DNA of 34,978 nucleotides from assembly GCA_001791325.1 (NCBI GenBank), contig MGEK01000030.1, positions 1 to 34,978 of the forward strand, written 5' to 3'. Position 1 is the first letter of the stretch, and every line of letters begins with the position of its first letter. Source of the DNA: Candidatus Uhrbacteria bacterium RIFCSPLOWO2_01_FULL_47_25 (GTDB lineage: Bacteria; Patescibacteriota; Patescibacteriia; GWA2-46-9). Shown piece by piece: positions 7,038 to 16,223 of this stretch. Under the pieces are notes generated by a model, which had not been told where the DNA came from, made no database searches, and saw only the letters and a program-made list of their open reading frames with translations. Both the position numbers and the translations under genes were made by a program.

Positions 7038-9621
7038 TGCTGTGAAGTGACTTATTGATTGATTTGCTACCCAATAAATCTAAAATTAACAGTACCATCA
7101 CTACAGTCAGTGCCAATATGGCAAAAATTACAGACGCTGTCCAAAAAGTTGGTGTATATATAAACGTCACAATGTGTTTGCCCTTAGGCACGAATACTCC
7201 GCGAAAAGCTATATTAGCTGGATAGATTTTTTGCTCTTTACCATCAACATAGGCTCTCCATCCGGGATAATATGAATCTGTTAGAACTAATAACCCATCG
7301 TATTGACTGTCGGTTGCTATTTTAACTTTCTCGTTCTGATATTCTGTGATGTTGGCCGCACTTATTAAATCACCAGAAGCATCAACTTTGTTTAATAAAT
7401 CAGCTGGCATTTGTTTGTCTTCTAATATCGCTGTTTTATCTTCATTAAATTGCGATGCCGTAAATGTTGACAGTGCTTCTTCGGGACTTCTCACGAGCTG
7501 AATGTTGTAAGCAATGAATGCGCGCGGCAAGACAGATTTATTTTCATAAATATTTACTGAATCGTCAGAATAAACCAAAGAGAGGTCCGAGCGTTGTCGT
7601 AATTCAATATTTTCTAGATCATTTTTTGATTGAACAAAATATTTAACACCCATTAATCTAAAGGCATCACCTGCAAAAAAGGCATAATACCATCGCTGAT
7701 CTGCAACAACTAAATTATTTTCAATACCACGTATGTGTTTTTGCAATATCTGGTATCGCCCAGGAGCCAGTGGATCATAGCCACGGATATCTTGTAAATG
7801 CCATATAGTGCTACTATTTGGAATAACAGCAGTAGTGGGATAGTATTTATACTTAAAACTTGTAAAACGATATAAGCCAGCATGATCTTGAAGAAATTCT
7901 AAAGCATTGGTCTTTGGATAAACCAACTCCCGCGATGAGCGTGGATGCAGAATCATAGCATAATAAAATAGCGGAGCAATAACGGCCATGAACAATCCAG
8001 CTTTTATATAGAAAGTATTAAACTTACTGTGGAAAATGCCAATGATTACAGTGCATATAAATAAGAGTGCAACAAAAAAAATCCAAAGAATATCACGCAT
8101 GAGCACTTCCGTGAATACTATATATCCCCATAACGCTGGCAGTATTAAAGTAACAAGAATGCTCAAGTATGCAAGAATAGTGGCTGGAGGAATTGGAATG
8201 TTATTACTATAAAATGGTCTGCTAAGTGGCTGATGGTGTTTAATATTTGATAGATATTTTTTAACTTCTTCCATCATAACATCTGCTCCAATGGCGGCTA
8301 GGATTGCTAAAGAAAAAACGAAAACGAAACGAATGCGTTCAAGTTTTATTTTACTAAACGGAAATACGTATCCAATGAAGCCAATGAAAGAAAAATTAAC
8401 AATTATTAGTAGACAAAATACTGCCACTAAAAACCAAAAAGTGCGATACTTGGAAAATTTCCTTTTGCTAAATAATACTGCCACTATAGCCAACGCAGTA
8501 GCAGAGGCTCCTATAAAACCAGCTCTTTCATTATTATTGAGTATAATTTGACTCCTAACACCAACCATAGAATTTGATACTGGATTACCAAAAAAATCGG
8601 GGTACAAAAGTACCAAAAAATTAGCCAAACCAGATCGACGATCTTTCGCATTATGCTTCTCCGGTATCTCGGCAACATTTACGGTCTCTGTGCTTAACGA
8701 TAGATAAGGATCGCGGCCCTGTTCCAATGCCTCGCTCTGCACAATATATTCAACTGTAGGAATTACCTGCGGAGCCGCCATGGATAATCCCAAAATAATC
8801 ATTATAATCACCGATGATACTAGGCGAAAATAATAGTGAGCCCGTTCCTTGATAACACTTGGTGATTGAAAATAGGCCAGAAATAATGTGAAGATTGCTA
8901 TTATACAAAAAATTAATAACGACATTTGTGGTTGTCCTGAGTAAAACTGCGCCGCTACGCCAATGGCTCCAATAACGATCCAGCGCACTCGTCGTGACGT
9001 TGAAATATTATTTATATTCCAGAGAATAAATGGTAACCACAAGAAGGCGCTAGAAAGAGGATACCCCAACCACGCTGTCATTGGGCCGGATAAAACGAAT
9101 ATTACAGAACCAATCAGTGCGCCAAATGTTTCTACAGAAAATGCGCGTAAAAACAGATACATGAAAAATCCGCCAAATATGATCACAAACAATAACGAAC
9201 TTTCGAATATCTCTTGCGCATCTAGACGGGAAAAATACCCGATTATTTTGGTGAAATCAAAAACTGAAGATTGGCCGTTTGCAATGAATGGAGCCCCATT
9301 CATTGTATAGGGGTTCCACATTGGCAACTGCCCAGAGTCAATACGTTCCTTCGTAAATACAATACTTGGATATACATATTGCGTTAAATCAGACAATAAA
9401 CTATTTCCGCTTACCTGTTCCTGGAGCTCGTTGCCTTTATATATTGAATCAAGACCAATAATGACGTTCGTTGGCAATATTGTTTTTTTGTTAAGTATAG
9501 ACGGCAACAAGAATACGTTACCGATTAAAATGAAAACTAATAATGCTATGAAGAATTCATTTTTTACTGATTCCACTAAACGTAAATGCAAGGTATATGC
9601 TTTTTTAAAATTAATTCCCAT
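7021..9621 (-). CDS. YfhO family polytopic membrane protein
   Basis: An 866-residue protein with about a dozen hydrophobic segments and a large extracytoplasmic C-terminal region. The N-terminal block (TKERIDSGQLPMWNPYTMNG, then APFIANGQSSVF) is the signature of YfhO-type proteins, GT-C-like membrane proteins tied in Firmicutes to glycosylation of cell-wall polymers. The C-terminal segment (LVLTDSYYPGWRAYVDGKEQ, then a last TM helix) is also typical. The start ATG at 9621 precedes MGINFKKAY; a TM segment follows at about residues 23-44. The stop (7021-7023) overlaps the start of the broken GT2 copy. It probably transfers or modifies a lipid-linked sugar at the outer face of the membrane; substrate unknown. 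Confidence 0.85.
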   Translation of the reverse strand: MGINFKKAYTLHLRLVESVKNEFFIALLVFILIGNVFLLPSILNKKTILPTNVIIGLDSIYKGNELQEQVSGNSLLSDLTQYVYPSIVFTKERIDSGQLPMWNPYTMNGAPFIANGQSSVFDFTKIIGYFSRLDAQEIFESSLLFVIIFGGFFMYLFLRAFSVETFGALIGSVIFVLSGPMTAWLGYPLSSAFLWLPFILWNINNISTSRRVRWIVIGAIGVAAQFYSGQPQMSLLIFCIIAIFTLFLAYFQSPSVIKERAHYYFRLVSSVIIMIILGLSMAAPQVIPTVEYIVQSEALEQGRDPYLSLSTETVNVAEIPEKHNAKDRRSGLANFLVLLYPDFFGNPVSNSMVGVRSQIILNNNERAGFIGASATALAIVAVLFSKRKFSKYRTFWFLVAVFCLLIIVNFSFIGFIGYVFPFSKIKLERIRFVFVFSLAILAAIGADVMMEEVKKYLSNIKHHQPLSRPFYSNNIPIPPATILAYLSILVTLILPALWGYIVFTEVLMRDILWIFFVALLFICTVIIGIFHSKFNTFYIKAGLFMAVIAPLFYYAMILHPRSSRELVYPKTNALEFLQDHAGLYRFTSFKYKYYPTTAVIPNSSTIWHLQDIRGYDPLAPGRYQILQKHIRGIENNLVVADQRWYYAFFAGDAFRLMGVKYFVQSKNDLENIELRQRSDLSLVYSDDSVNIYENKSVLPRAFIAYNIQLVRSPEEALSTFTASQFNEDKTAILEDKQMPADLLNKVDASGDLISAANITEYQNEKVKIATDSQYDGLLVLTDSYYPGWRAYVDGKEQKIYPANIAFRGVFVPKGKHIVTFIYTPTFWTASVIFAILALTVVMVLLILDLLGSKSINKSLHSNAISQ

Positions 9622-9711
9622 ACTATATACTCAATTATATCGTCCTTGATTATTTATTAAAGGCATTATTGATCATCAGCCAAGTACCGAGTCTCGACGT
9701 ATGAGTTTTGC

Positions 9712-10446
9712 TTAATCTCTTTTACTAGCATAAATGACGATAGATGTCCCAAACGGCAAATTAATTCCCAGTCGAAACATTAAACCTTCGATACATAATA
9801 ACCACATGAAAAATGAGTTCATAAATTCAGGTACGACCACATAAGATGAAGTTTGTTCCATTTTGCTCGTTCTGGTTACGAGTCGATACAAAGCAATAAT
9901 GGGAAAAAGTATACTTATGGCATAACTTTGAAACTCAATATAGAATCCAGCGTCTATTACTTTTTTAATGATCTTATTCTTTACATAACGTCTTATATGC
10001 CCCAATGCTTCATCGTGTCCGCTCCAAAGCCACTGATATGCAGGAACTGTTAATAAGAAACCACCGTTCGGTTTCAATACCCTATATGCCTCTTCTAGCG
10101 CAGAATAATCGTCTTCTATGTGTTCAAGGACATCAAGCATAACTACGCAATTAAATTTCTGATCTGTAAATGGTAGGTCAATAGCTGACGCTACCACCGT
10201 CTCGGTGTGGCCTTTTTGTTGTGCGAATTCTAATGCTTGCTTAGAATTGTCCACTCCAACAACTTTTCCAAAATCTCTTAGGGTATTAAAGTTACCACCC
10301 GTACCACAACCAATATCAAGTATAAGTTGATTGCCATTTGTTGATAAGTATTTTTTTAGTATGGTTTTGACAATATATCTTCTTCCTATATGCCACCAAT
10401 ATCTATGCTCTAGTTCATGTATTGTTTGATACTCTTGATCATTCAT
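9712..10446 (-). CDS. Class I SAM-dependent methyltransferase
   Basis: A 244-residue protein with the Rossmann methyltransferase fold: motif I LILDIGCGTGGNFNTL (SAM binding), acidic motif GVDNSKQALEFA, motif IV VVMLDVLEHIEDD and post-motif YRVLKPNGGFLLTVPAY. It resembles Methyltransf_11/25 enzymes found in O-antigen and surface-glycan clusters. A hydrophobic stretch near residues 180-200 (ISILFPIIALY) may touch the membrane. The chosen ATG is at 10446 (MNDQEYQT); the frame can be extended to a TTG at 10467 but the extra residues look non-native. It precedes the YfhO-like gene by 90 bp on the same strand. Substrate not predictable; a sugar or lipid-linked glycan is likely from context. Confidence 0.85.
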   Translation of the reverse strand: MNDQEYQTIHELEHRYWWHIGRRYIVKTILKKYLSTNGNQLILDIGCGTGGNFNTLRDFGKVVGVDNSKQALEFAQQKGHTETVVASAIDLPFTDQKFNCVVMLDVLEHIEDDYSALEEAYRVLKPNGGFLLTVPAYQWLWSGHDEALGHIRRYVKNKIIKKVIDAGFYIEFQSYAISILFPIIALYRLVTRTSKMEQTSSYVVVPEFMNSFFMWLLCIEGLMFRLGINLPFGTSIVIYASKRD

Positions 10447-10674
10447 AATAATCAATGCTTTGATCAATCATATTTTGAATATAACTGTCGCCAATAGTAA
10501 CCAACAGTAAAGCATATTGACAAACAAGCAACGACTGCCGTGAAAATCAAAAAAATACACTTGAATAAAAATTATAGTGAGTACCCATTCCTATGCATGA
10601 CGTTGTGGCACTCAGTAAACATAGCTCTCAAGGTATAGTTTATTGGGGCCATCCTTAATTATGCTGGACAACGG

Positions 10675-12339
10675 CTATTTATTTTCAACTTTCTTCTCGT
10701 ATAATTCTAACGGCAAAAGTTTATGGATTGAAGAAAACTCTTTGTTCCAACCTCGTTCTTTTGCCCAATTTTCCATCCAAGTGGGCCAGATGAAAAAGGT
10801 CAACCAGATACGTTTAGCCTTGTTGAATTTAACTAGATTATCCATTCGCGAGAAAAATTCCTGCTGTGTTGGCTGGCCAAGATGAAAATGAAATTCAGTT
10901 TCAGCCAAACCCATCGTATCCCGACTATTCATAAAATCAATACCGTAATAGTTTGTAGGATAAAAACCGATAGTTGATAGTTCGGGACGCAAATAATAAT
11001 TTAAGTCGGTGCGCAAAATATTGTACCCCGAAACAACTATATCGCCCTTGTTATAATTATCATTTATAAAGGAAGCGATGCCCTCTAAGCGGTACTGCAC
11101 ATCCCAAAGAGAATCGTCACCTATAACATTTACTGTAAAGGTCAATAAACTGGTTAAGAATAAAGAAATAAATAATAACTGCAGTTTCAAAGAAAATTGA
11201 TCAATAATGACGGCTATGAATAAAGCCACCATGATTGAAACAATAATTATGTGCTGTTGAGGAATTGGTGTATAAGGAATAGAAACCGGAGAAAAAAGAT
11301 ACATTGTCATCGGCACTATAATCATCCATGACAAAAAAGTGATGGCACTAGCATGCCCTTTAAACAACTGGCGGATCTGCTCATTTTTAACCCAAAAAAG
11401 GTATGCCACAAAACCTATCAATGCTAGCTTAACCAATAAAATGGAAAAAACTTCTATCCTGCTTACTGGCAAACCCTTAGACGTCCATAATAACTGACCA
11501 ACGGTGATGCCAAAGAAACTAACATCGCGGAGCGCGAAATGCATAGACTCTGGAAGCGAGAATATTATGTATTTATTAAAGATCAATTTATAAAGAAAAA
11601 ATTCAAGCCAAGGATAAAATGCTAGGAATATAACAGCATGGACTGACAACCATGTTATAAAACTACGTACTAATGATTCTTTATCGCGCAATAGTGTTTC
11701 AATTATCCAAAAAACGGCCACGGGTAATAGAATGAAAATAAAAGAATAGTGAGCATAAAGTCCTAGCACCGAAGAGATTACATAGAGAATAATGGCGACG
11801 AAAGAGCGCTCCTGGTTATAACGTACGTAAGCAAATGCGGCGAGAAGACCAAATAAGGAAATCATTGCATAGGGTCTGATAGACTGACTAAAATTGATTT
11901 GCATCGGCAAAACGGCCACAATCAAGGCGGCGTATAGACCAACGCGCCGGCCATTAAACATGGTCTGCCCAAATAGGTATGTTACGAATATAGTAATAGT
12001 GCCAAGAATCATTGAAGGGGAACGCATGGCTAGAACGCTATCCCCAAAAATACCAGACCAGAAATGCAATAGGATATATGAAAGTGGAGGATAATATTCA
12101 ATGAGGCGGACATACTGAATGAGATCGCCCAAGTTTGCGTAATGGCGCAAAACTCCTGCGGAAAGAGCTTCATCTCCCCAATATGGCTGATTGCCCAAAT
12201 TAATGAGCCGAAGAGCAGCTCCAAGGATTAGAATCAACACCAATTGCACCCGCTCGTTAAGCACGGCGACGAATGATCTTTTAAAAATTAATTTAACGTA
12301 TGAGATAATTGCTGATAATTTAGGATTAACTGTATCCAT
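10675..12339 (-). CDS. GT-C fold glycosyltransferase (PMT/ArnT-like, GT39/GT83)
   Basis: A 554-residue polytopic membrane protein. The first TM helix is followed by the catalytic acidic pair in NQPYWGDEALSAG (D56, E57), matching the DE motif of PMT_2/ArnT-type enzymes that use polyprenyl-phosphate sugars at the outer face of the membrane. EYYPPLSYILLHFW and the Arg-containing SQSIRPYAM segment are also typical. About 10-12 TM segments are followed by a C-terminal soluble domain from about residue 410. It belongs to the same minus-strand glycan block as the methyltransferase and YfhO-like genes and starts 94 bp after the pilA terminator, so it likely has its own promoter. It may glycosylate lipids or surface proteins, pilin included; that is inference. 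Confidence 0.85.
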   Translation of the reverse strand: MDTVNPKLSAIISYVKLIFKRSFVAVLNERVQLVLILILGAALRLINLGNQPYWGDEALSAGVLRHYANLGDLIQYVRLIEYYPPLSYILLHFWSGIFGDSVLAMRSPSMILGTITIFVTYLFGQTMFNGRRVGLYAALIVAVLPMQINFSQSIRPYAMISLFGLLAAFAYVRYNQERSFVAIILYVISSVLGLYAHYSFIFILLPVAVFWIIETLLRDKESLVRSFITWLSVHAVIFLAFYPWLEFFLYKLIFNKYIIFSLPESMHFALRDVSFFGITVGQLLWTSKGLPVSRIEVFSILLVKLALIGFVAYLFWVKNEQIRQLFKGHASAITFLSWMIIVPMTMYLFSPVSIPYTPIPQQHIIIVSIMVALFIAVIIDQFSLKLQLLFISLFLTSLLTFTVNVIGDDSLWDVQYRLEGIASFINDNYNKGDIVVSGYNILRTDLNYYLRPELSTIGFYPTNYYGIDFMNSRDTMGLAETEFHFHLGQPTQQEFFSRMDNLVKFNKAKRIWLTFFIWPTWMENWAKERGWNKEFSSIHKLLPLELYEKKVENK

Positions 12340-12433
12340 AACAAATTACTAAAGTTGATAAAGTTGATTTAGAATGTAATGAGTATATAAGAAAATCGCA
12401 CGCAAGACAAATTTGTAAAATACAAAGCTCAAC

Positions 12434-12463
12434 TTCAAAAGCACCCAAAAGGGTGCTTTTGAA
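12434..12463 (-). terminator. Intrinsic terminator downstream of pilA
   Basis: TTCAAAAGCACCC and GGGTGCTTTTGAA form a 13-bp stem with a four-base loop. It lies 27 bp after the pilA stop on the minus strand. The stem includes an A/T run on both sides, so it could work in both directions. Confidence 0.8.
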
Positions 12464-12489
12464 ACTCACTCAAATTGCAAGATATCAAA

Positions 12490-12993
12490 TTACTGAATTC
12501 CAGCAGGAGTCGCGGTGTGCCCACCTGCGTTCAAAGATCCTGTTACCCCCTCTAGACCAAATGTCATAGTATACGTAGCACCACTAGCATCGCTAACATA
12601 GGTATAAGCGGTACCAGCAGTTGGTGTTGGATTAGATGGTACTTGACCCATATATATTGTGCCATAGCAATTCGCCGCACCACCCGCAGTGCTAGTCCCG
12701 GATCCTGACCACCCATCATCATCCAGACAACTTGAATTAACCGCAGTCGAAGTATCCCCAAGAACCAAGGCGGCAGTTCCAGCTGCTGTCGATATTGGAT
12801 ACGCATTTTGGTTACGGTTCGCGTAGTAAAGCTCCAGTGCGGTTTGCATCTGCTTAATGTCTGCCACGCGCTTACCGTCTCGTGCTTTTGCCCGAGCATT
12901 ATTCAAAGCTACCACGGCGAGGGTTGAGAGCAGGGCGATAATACCGATAACAACCAAGAGTTCAATTAAGGTAAAACCTTTTCGCTTTATCAT
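12490..12993 (-). CDS. pilA: Type IV major pilin-like prepilin
   Basis: A 167-residue class III prepilin. The short basic leader MIKRKG is followed by FTLIELLVVIGIIALLSTLAVVAL: cleavage after Gly6 leaves Phe-1, and Glu-5 is present. The following helix (NARAKARDGKRVADIKQMQT) and ALELYYANRNQNAYP are typical of pilins and pseudopilins. Two cysteines (SSC, ANC) could form a disulfide. The Ser/Thr/Gly-rich C-terminal half may be glycosylated. The start at ATG 12993 is fixed by a strong Shine-Dalgarno sequence AAGGGGGTGAG seven bases or so upstream; an earlier in-frame ATG (13011) is part of that site and should not be used. It is the last gene of the pil operon, followed by an intrinsic terminator. 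Confidence 0.93.
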   Translation of the reverse strand: MIKRKGFTLIELLVVIGIIALLSTLAVVALNNARAKARDGKRVADIKQMQTALELYYANRNQNAYPISTAAGTAALVLGDTSTAVNSSCLDDDGWSGSGTSTAGGAANCYGTIYMGQVPSNPTPTAGTAYTYVSDASGATYTMTFGLEGVTGSLNAGGHTATPAGIQ

Positions 12994-13094
12994 GTTCTCA
13001 CCCCCTTTCATAATAACGGCATGGAAAATTAGTTATCCACACCCTTAATTTCATAATTATTATTCATAATGATACCATAAATATCACAAAGAGC

Positions 13095-14303
13095 CTAGAA
13101 TGCTCCGGACGACAACTGGTATATTGGCTGAATAACGGCGGCAAAGAGAAGACCCACGCCGCCAGCAATAACAATAATCACAAATGGTTCAATAAAGGAA
13201 GTTATATTTTGAACGGTATTGTCTATTTCGCGAGTATAAAACTGGCTGATTTTCTCCAAGATGTCATCTAATTTACCGGTCTGCTCGCCAATAGCCATCA
13301 TCTGCGGCACCATGGGCGGAATAAACGCGCTCTGGGCAAAGACCGTGCTGATGGAGTTACCGCCCTCTACTTCTTTAATTGTTCTCTCAATAAGCTGGCG
13401 ATAAATGGTGTTGCCAACAACTTCAGAAACAATGGCCAGGGCGCGCGTGACAGTAATACCGCCTATAAGCAAAGTCTGAAATGACCGACAAAACCGCACC
13501 AAATACACGCGTTGAAACAATTTGCCAAAAAGAGGAATGCGTAATTTAAGGGCGTCCCAGTGCCACCGACCATAATCTGTTTTGATAAACATTCTAAGGC
13601 CGACCACGGCGCCCGCGACAAGAATAATAATAATCCACCACCAGTGAGTAATGATAGCCGATGTTTTCATCAAAATGCGCGTTGCCAGCGGCAACTCTAC
13701 GCCACCCTGCTGAAGCAGATCAGTCAGCTTAGGAATAACGAAGATAATCATCACGCTACCCACTACTACCATTAAAGACACTACCAGGGCCGGATAAATC
13801 ATGGCCCCTTGAATCTTTTTAGTAAGATCATAGTCGCGCTCTTTCTGGTTAGCCACATATTCCAGAACTTCGTCCAGTTTACCGGAAGTTTCGCCAGTCT
13901 GAATCAAACTGCAATCAAGGTCGCTAAAAATATGAGGATAGCGGCTCATGGACTGCGACAGCTTGGCTCCGCCGTCAATATCCGCGGCCAGCTCTCCGAC
14001 TGTTCTTTTTAATGTCGCATTGTCCACCTGACCTTCAAGCACGCGCACGGCCTGCACCATCGGCACATTGGCGGAGATAAGCACGGAAAGCTGACGGAAA
14101 AGAATGACTATATCGCGTGATTTAACGTGCTCCCAGCCCGTGAGGGAACGCTGCCAAATCGGCTTTTGCGCGGAGGCCAAACTAACTACAGCCAGCCCGT
14201 GTTCAATCAAAATATCCGCGGCCGTATTTTCGTCAGCGGCTTCCACCACCCCTTCCACGGGCTCATTATTTTTATTTATTGCGCTGTAGGAGAATTGGGG
14301 CAT
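13095..14303 (-). CDS. pilC: Type IV pilus platform protein PilC (T2SS GspF family)
   Basis: A 402-residue inner-membrane protein of normal family length. It begins MPQFSYSAINKNNEPVEGVV, typical of PilC/GspF, and has two T2SSF domains (about residues 68-190 and 270-395). Each carries the family pattern, FRQLSVLISANVPMVQA and FCRSFQTLLIGGITVTRAL. TM segments lie near 165-190, 215-235 and 370-395. It forms the membrane platform that couples the PilB motor to pilin assembly. It is separated from the degenerate pilT gene by an AT-rich inverted spacer and from pilA by about 100 bp. Confidence 0.95.
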   Translation of the reverse strand: MPQFSYSAINKNNEPVEGVVEAADENTAADILIEHGLAVVSLASAQKPIWQRSLTGWEHVKSRDIVILFRQLSVLISANVPMVQAVRVLEGQVDNATLKRTVGELAADIDGGAKLSQSMSRYPHIFSDLDCSLIQTGETSGKLDEVLEYVANQKERDYDLTKKIQGAMIYPALVVSLMVVVGSVMIIFVIPKLTDLLQQGGVELPLATRILMKTSAIITHWWWIIIILVAGAVVGLRMFIKTDYGRWHWDALKLRIPLFGKLFQRVYLVRFCRSFQTLLIGGITVTRALAIVSEVVGNTIYRQLIERTIKEVEGGNSISTVFAQSAFIPPMVPQMMAIGEQTGKLDDILEKISQFYTREIDNTVQNITSFIEPFVIIVIAGGVGLLFAAVIQPIYQLSSGAF

Positions 14304-14420
14304 ACCATTGTTAGAATATGGAATATGGAATAATGAATATAGGGATTGATTGCTAATTGACGACGATTTTCATAATATAATATAGATTTTTATTCTAAAT
14401 TCTATATTCAATATTCTTAA
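14304..14420. repeat. AT-rich inverted low-complexity spacer (pilT-pilC)
   Basis: The left flank has degenerate GAATATGGAATATGGAATAA words, and the right flank carries the same words in reverse complement (ATTCTAAATTCTATATTCAA). The spacer could thus fold into a long imperfect stem. The same design recurs at 15984, 17964 and 20796. Confidence 0.65.
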
Positions 14421-15503
14421 TTAGGCTCCTCTCTTGAAGAGCGACTGCAAATAATGCGGGTCCACGGCTTCTCTTTGGGCATCATCGGCAGAAATCTCAT
14501 TGGCTCTGACCGCTTCGGCCAAGGCCTGATCCAGACTGATTAATCCTTCGGCGCGAGAGGTTTGAATTATGTTGACCAGTTGTATCAGTTTTCCATCACG
14601 AATGATGGTTTTAATGGAAGGGGTGCCCAAAAGTATTTCACAGATCATGGTTCGCCCGCCTTGCGCCCGCGATAATATGCGCTGAACCACCACGCCACCC
14701 AGCACGTCAGCCAGCGTTGAGCGTATTATAGCTTCTTCGGCGGCCGGAAACAAAGAGAGGATATGTTCAATGACTTTAACAGAAGTGGGGTCATCAAACA
14801 TTGCCAATACTAAGCGACTGCTGGCAAGCTCCATCAGTAAAGAAGCGACATTGGCGCTCGTCACTTCAGCCACCATCACCACGTCAACATCTTCACCCAG
14901 AATCTGACGCAGAGCCGCTTCATAAGATTCGGCATCGCGGCCAACTTCTCGCTGTTCCACTAAACTTTTGGCGCTGTCAAAAATAAACTCTATGGGCGAC
15001 TCCAATGTTAAAATGCGGGCCGCGCGAGTTTGATTAATGGAGTTCAAGAGCGCCGCAATTGTTGAAGATCGCCCCGAGCCATACGGCCCGGTTACCGCCA
15101 CCAAACCGTGCGGCAGTTTGCTTAACGTCTCCACTATTTTAGGAAGGCGAAGCGACTCAATGGTGGGCAAATTTTGCGGCAGTAGATGAATGGAAAAAGA
15201 TGGATATCCTTTCTGAAAAAAAACATGATAACGACATCGCAAGCCATTGGGAAAAGTGTAAGCGCCGGTTATCTCGCGCCGGGCGCGGAGGTACTCTTGT
15301 TCACTTTGACTTAAAAACGAGGCGGTTATTTCTTCGGCCTGCTCGGGAGTCAGAGCCGGAAAACCGTCAATGGGTACGAAATTATCAGCCAATCGCATAA
15401 TTGGAGAACTGCCCACGGCATAGTGAACTTCCGAGGCCCCCTGTTTGTCGGCGACAACTAAAGCATCGTGGAATTGAGGCTGTGGATTTGATGTATTGGT
15501 CAT
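14421..15503 (-). CDS. pilT: PilT-like ATPase with degenerate active-site motifs
   Basis: A 360-residue protein with the length and layout of PilT retraction ATPases: an N-terminal PAS-like domain (1-110) and a RecA-like domain (115-350). Landmarks such as SLVEQREVGRDAESYEAALR and the C-terminal IKTIIRDGKLIQLVNIIQTS make the family clear. Key residues are changed. Walker A reads GPYGSGRS (139-146), with Arg145 instead of the catalytic Lys; the Asp box reads LESP instead of IEDP; the Walker B region reads VAEVTS (211-216) instead of VGEMRD; and the His box (228-238, SSRLVLAMFDD) lacks both His residues. It is therefore likely a weak or inactive ATPase, perhaps regulatory. The reading frame is intact, which argues against a pseudogene. 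PilB in the same operon has intact motifs. Confidence 0.88.
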   Translation of the reverse strand: MTNTSNPQPQFHDALVVADKQGASEVHYAVGSSPIMRLADNFVPIDGFPALTPEQAEEITASFLSQSEQEYLRARREITGAYTFPNGLRCRYHVFFQKGYPSFSIHLLPQNLPTIESLRLPKIVETLSKLPHGLVAVTGPYGSGRSSTIAALLNSINQTRAARILTLESPIEFIFDSAKSLVEQREVGRDAESYEAALRQILGEDVDVVMVAEVTSANVASLLMELASSRLVLAMFDDPTSVKVIEHILSLFPAAEEAIIRSTLADVLGGVVVQRILSRAQGGRTMICEILLGTPSIKTIIRDGKLIQLVNIIQTSRAEGLISLDQALAEAVRANEISADDAQREAVDPHYLQSLFKRGA

Positions 15504-15563
15504 GCTATTGATAGAATTTGGAATATAGAATTTAAAATATTCCAGCCATAGGCTGGTATAGGA
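15504..15563. repeat. AT-rich spacer with CCAGCC/GGCTGG hairpin
   Basis: GATAGAATTTGGAATATAG-type words next to pilT are followed by a short hairpin (CCAGCC ATA GGCTGG, 15542-15556) just after the stop of the response regulator gene. On the minus strand it is followed by an A/T-rich stretch; a weak terminator or processing site is possible. Confidence 0.45.
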
Positions 15564-15983
15564 TTATTTAACTAAAGCTTGTATATGAGCCAGGACTTCG
15601 GACGGCACAAAATAGGCCTTAATCATATAGTCACTGGCGCCAAGCTTAAGACCAGTTTTCACTTGCTCGGGGTCACCCAAGTTGCTAAGGATAATAACTG
15701 GGACGCTGGCCAGCTCTTTATTGGACTTTAAGCGTCGCAATACTTCAAACCCGTCAATGATAGGCAACATAACATCCAATAAAATGATGTCCGGATGATT
15801 GGCCAGAGCCAAGTTCAAACCAGCCTCGCCATCAAAGGCGCTGTGCACTTTAAAACCGACGGAAATCAATTTGTCCGCGTACATGCCGGAGACAAAACGA
15901 TCGTCCTCTATAATCAGAATGGTTTTATCTTTTACTTTTGTTTTGGTTGGTTTAGTTTTAGATAGCTTTGACATATCTCTCAT
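15564..15983 (-). CDS. CheY-like single-domain response regulator
   Basis: A 139-residue receiver domain with a Lys/Thr-rich N-terminal extension and no output domain. Acidic residues E26, D27 and D28 (ILIIEDDRF), phosphoacceptor D70 (ILLDVMLP), S100 (ILSNLG) and K122 (MIKAYF) are in place, so it should be phosphorylatable. It sits between pilB and pilT, which suggests control of pilus motors, as CheY-like PilG/PilH proteins do in other bacteria. No histidine kinase is in the window. Two starts are possible (15983 or 15974); neither has a well-spaced Shine-Dalgarno sequence. Confidence 0.9.
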   Translation of the reverse strand: MRDMSKLSKTKPTKTKVKDKTILIIEDDRFVSGMYADKLISVGFKVHSAFDGEAGLNLALANHPDIILLDVMLPIIDGFEVLRRLKSNKELASVPVIILSNLGDPEQVKTGLKLGASDYMIKAYFVPSEVLAHIQALVK

Positions 15984-16223
15984 TGATAAAGAATTTCTAA
16001 TATCTAATTCCTAATCTCTAAACCCCGTTAGAAATATAATAATGTTTACTATGAGGAAAATAAGGTTATTTCGCGTCAAGTACATATCGTATGGGTGTAT
16101 TACAATCTAATTTCTAACGGGGTAAACAATTTCTAAATTCCAATAACGCAAATTTGATATTTGTAATTTAAGTATTGAGATTTGTTTAGAAATTAGAGAT
16201 TAGTGCTTAGAAATTATTCAAAG
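15984..16223. repeat. AT-rich inverted spacer with embedded TIR element (pilB to response regulator)
   Basis: The left flank contains AATTTCTAATATCTAATTCC words. The right flank contains their inverse (GAAATTAGAGATTAGTGCTT). The 100-bp TIR element at 16023-16122 lies inside. No gene is visible in this spacer. Confidence 0.6.
16023..16122. mobile_element. MITE-like TIR element (100 bp) between pilB and response regulator
   Basis: Ends are CCCCGTTAGAAAT (16023-16035) and its inverse ATTTCTAACGGGG (16110-16122), a perfect 13-bp terminal inverted repeat. It is flanked by a direct TAAA on both sides (TAAAC if the first C is counted), consistent with a target-site duplication. The termini share CCCCGTTA with the 238-bp element at 6742. 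There is no coding capacity. Confidence 0.75.

Noticed and set aside
14421-15503. pilT as a plain pseudogene
   Set aside because: The frame is complete, length is normal and non-catalytic family segments are well kept, so selection on some function seems likely.
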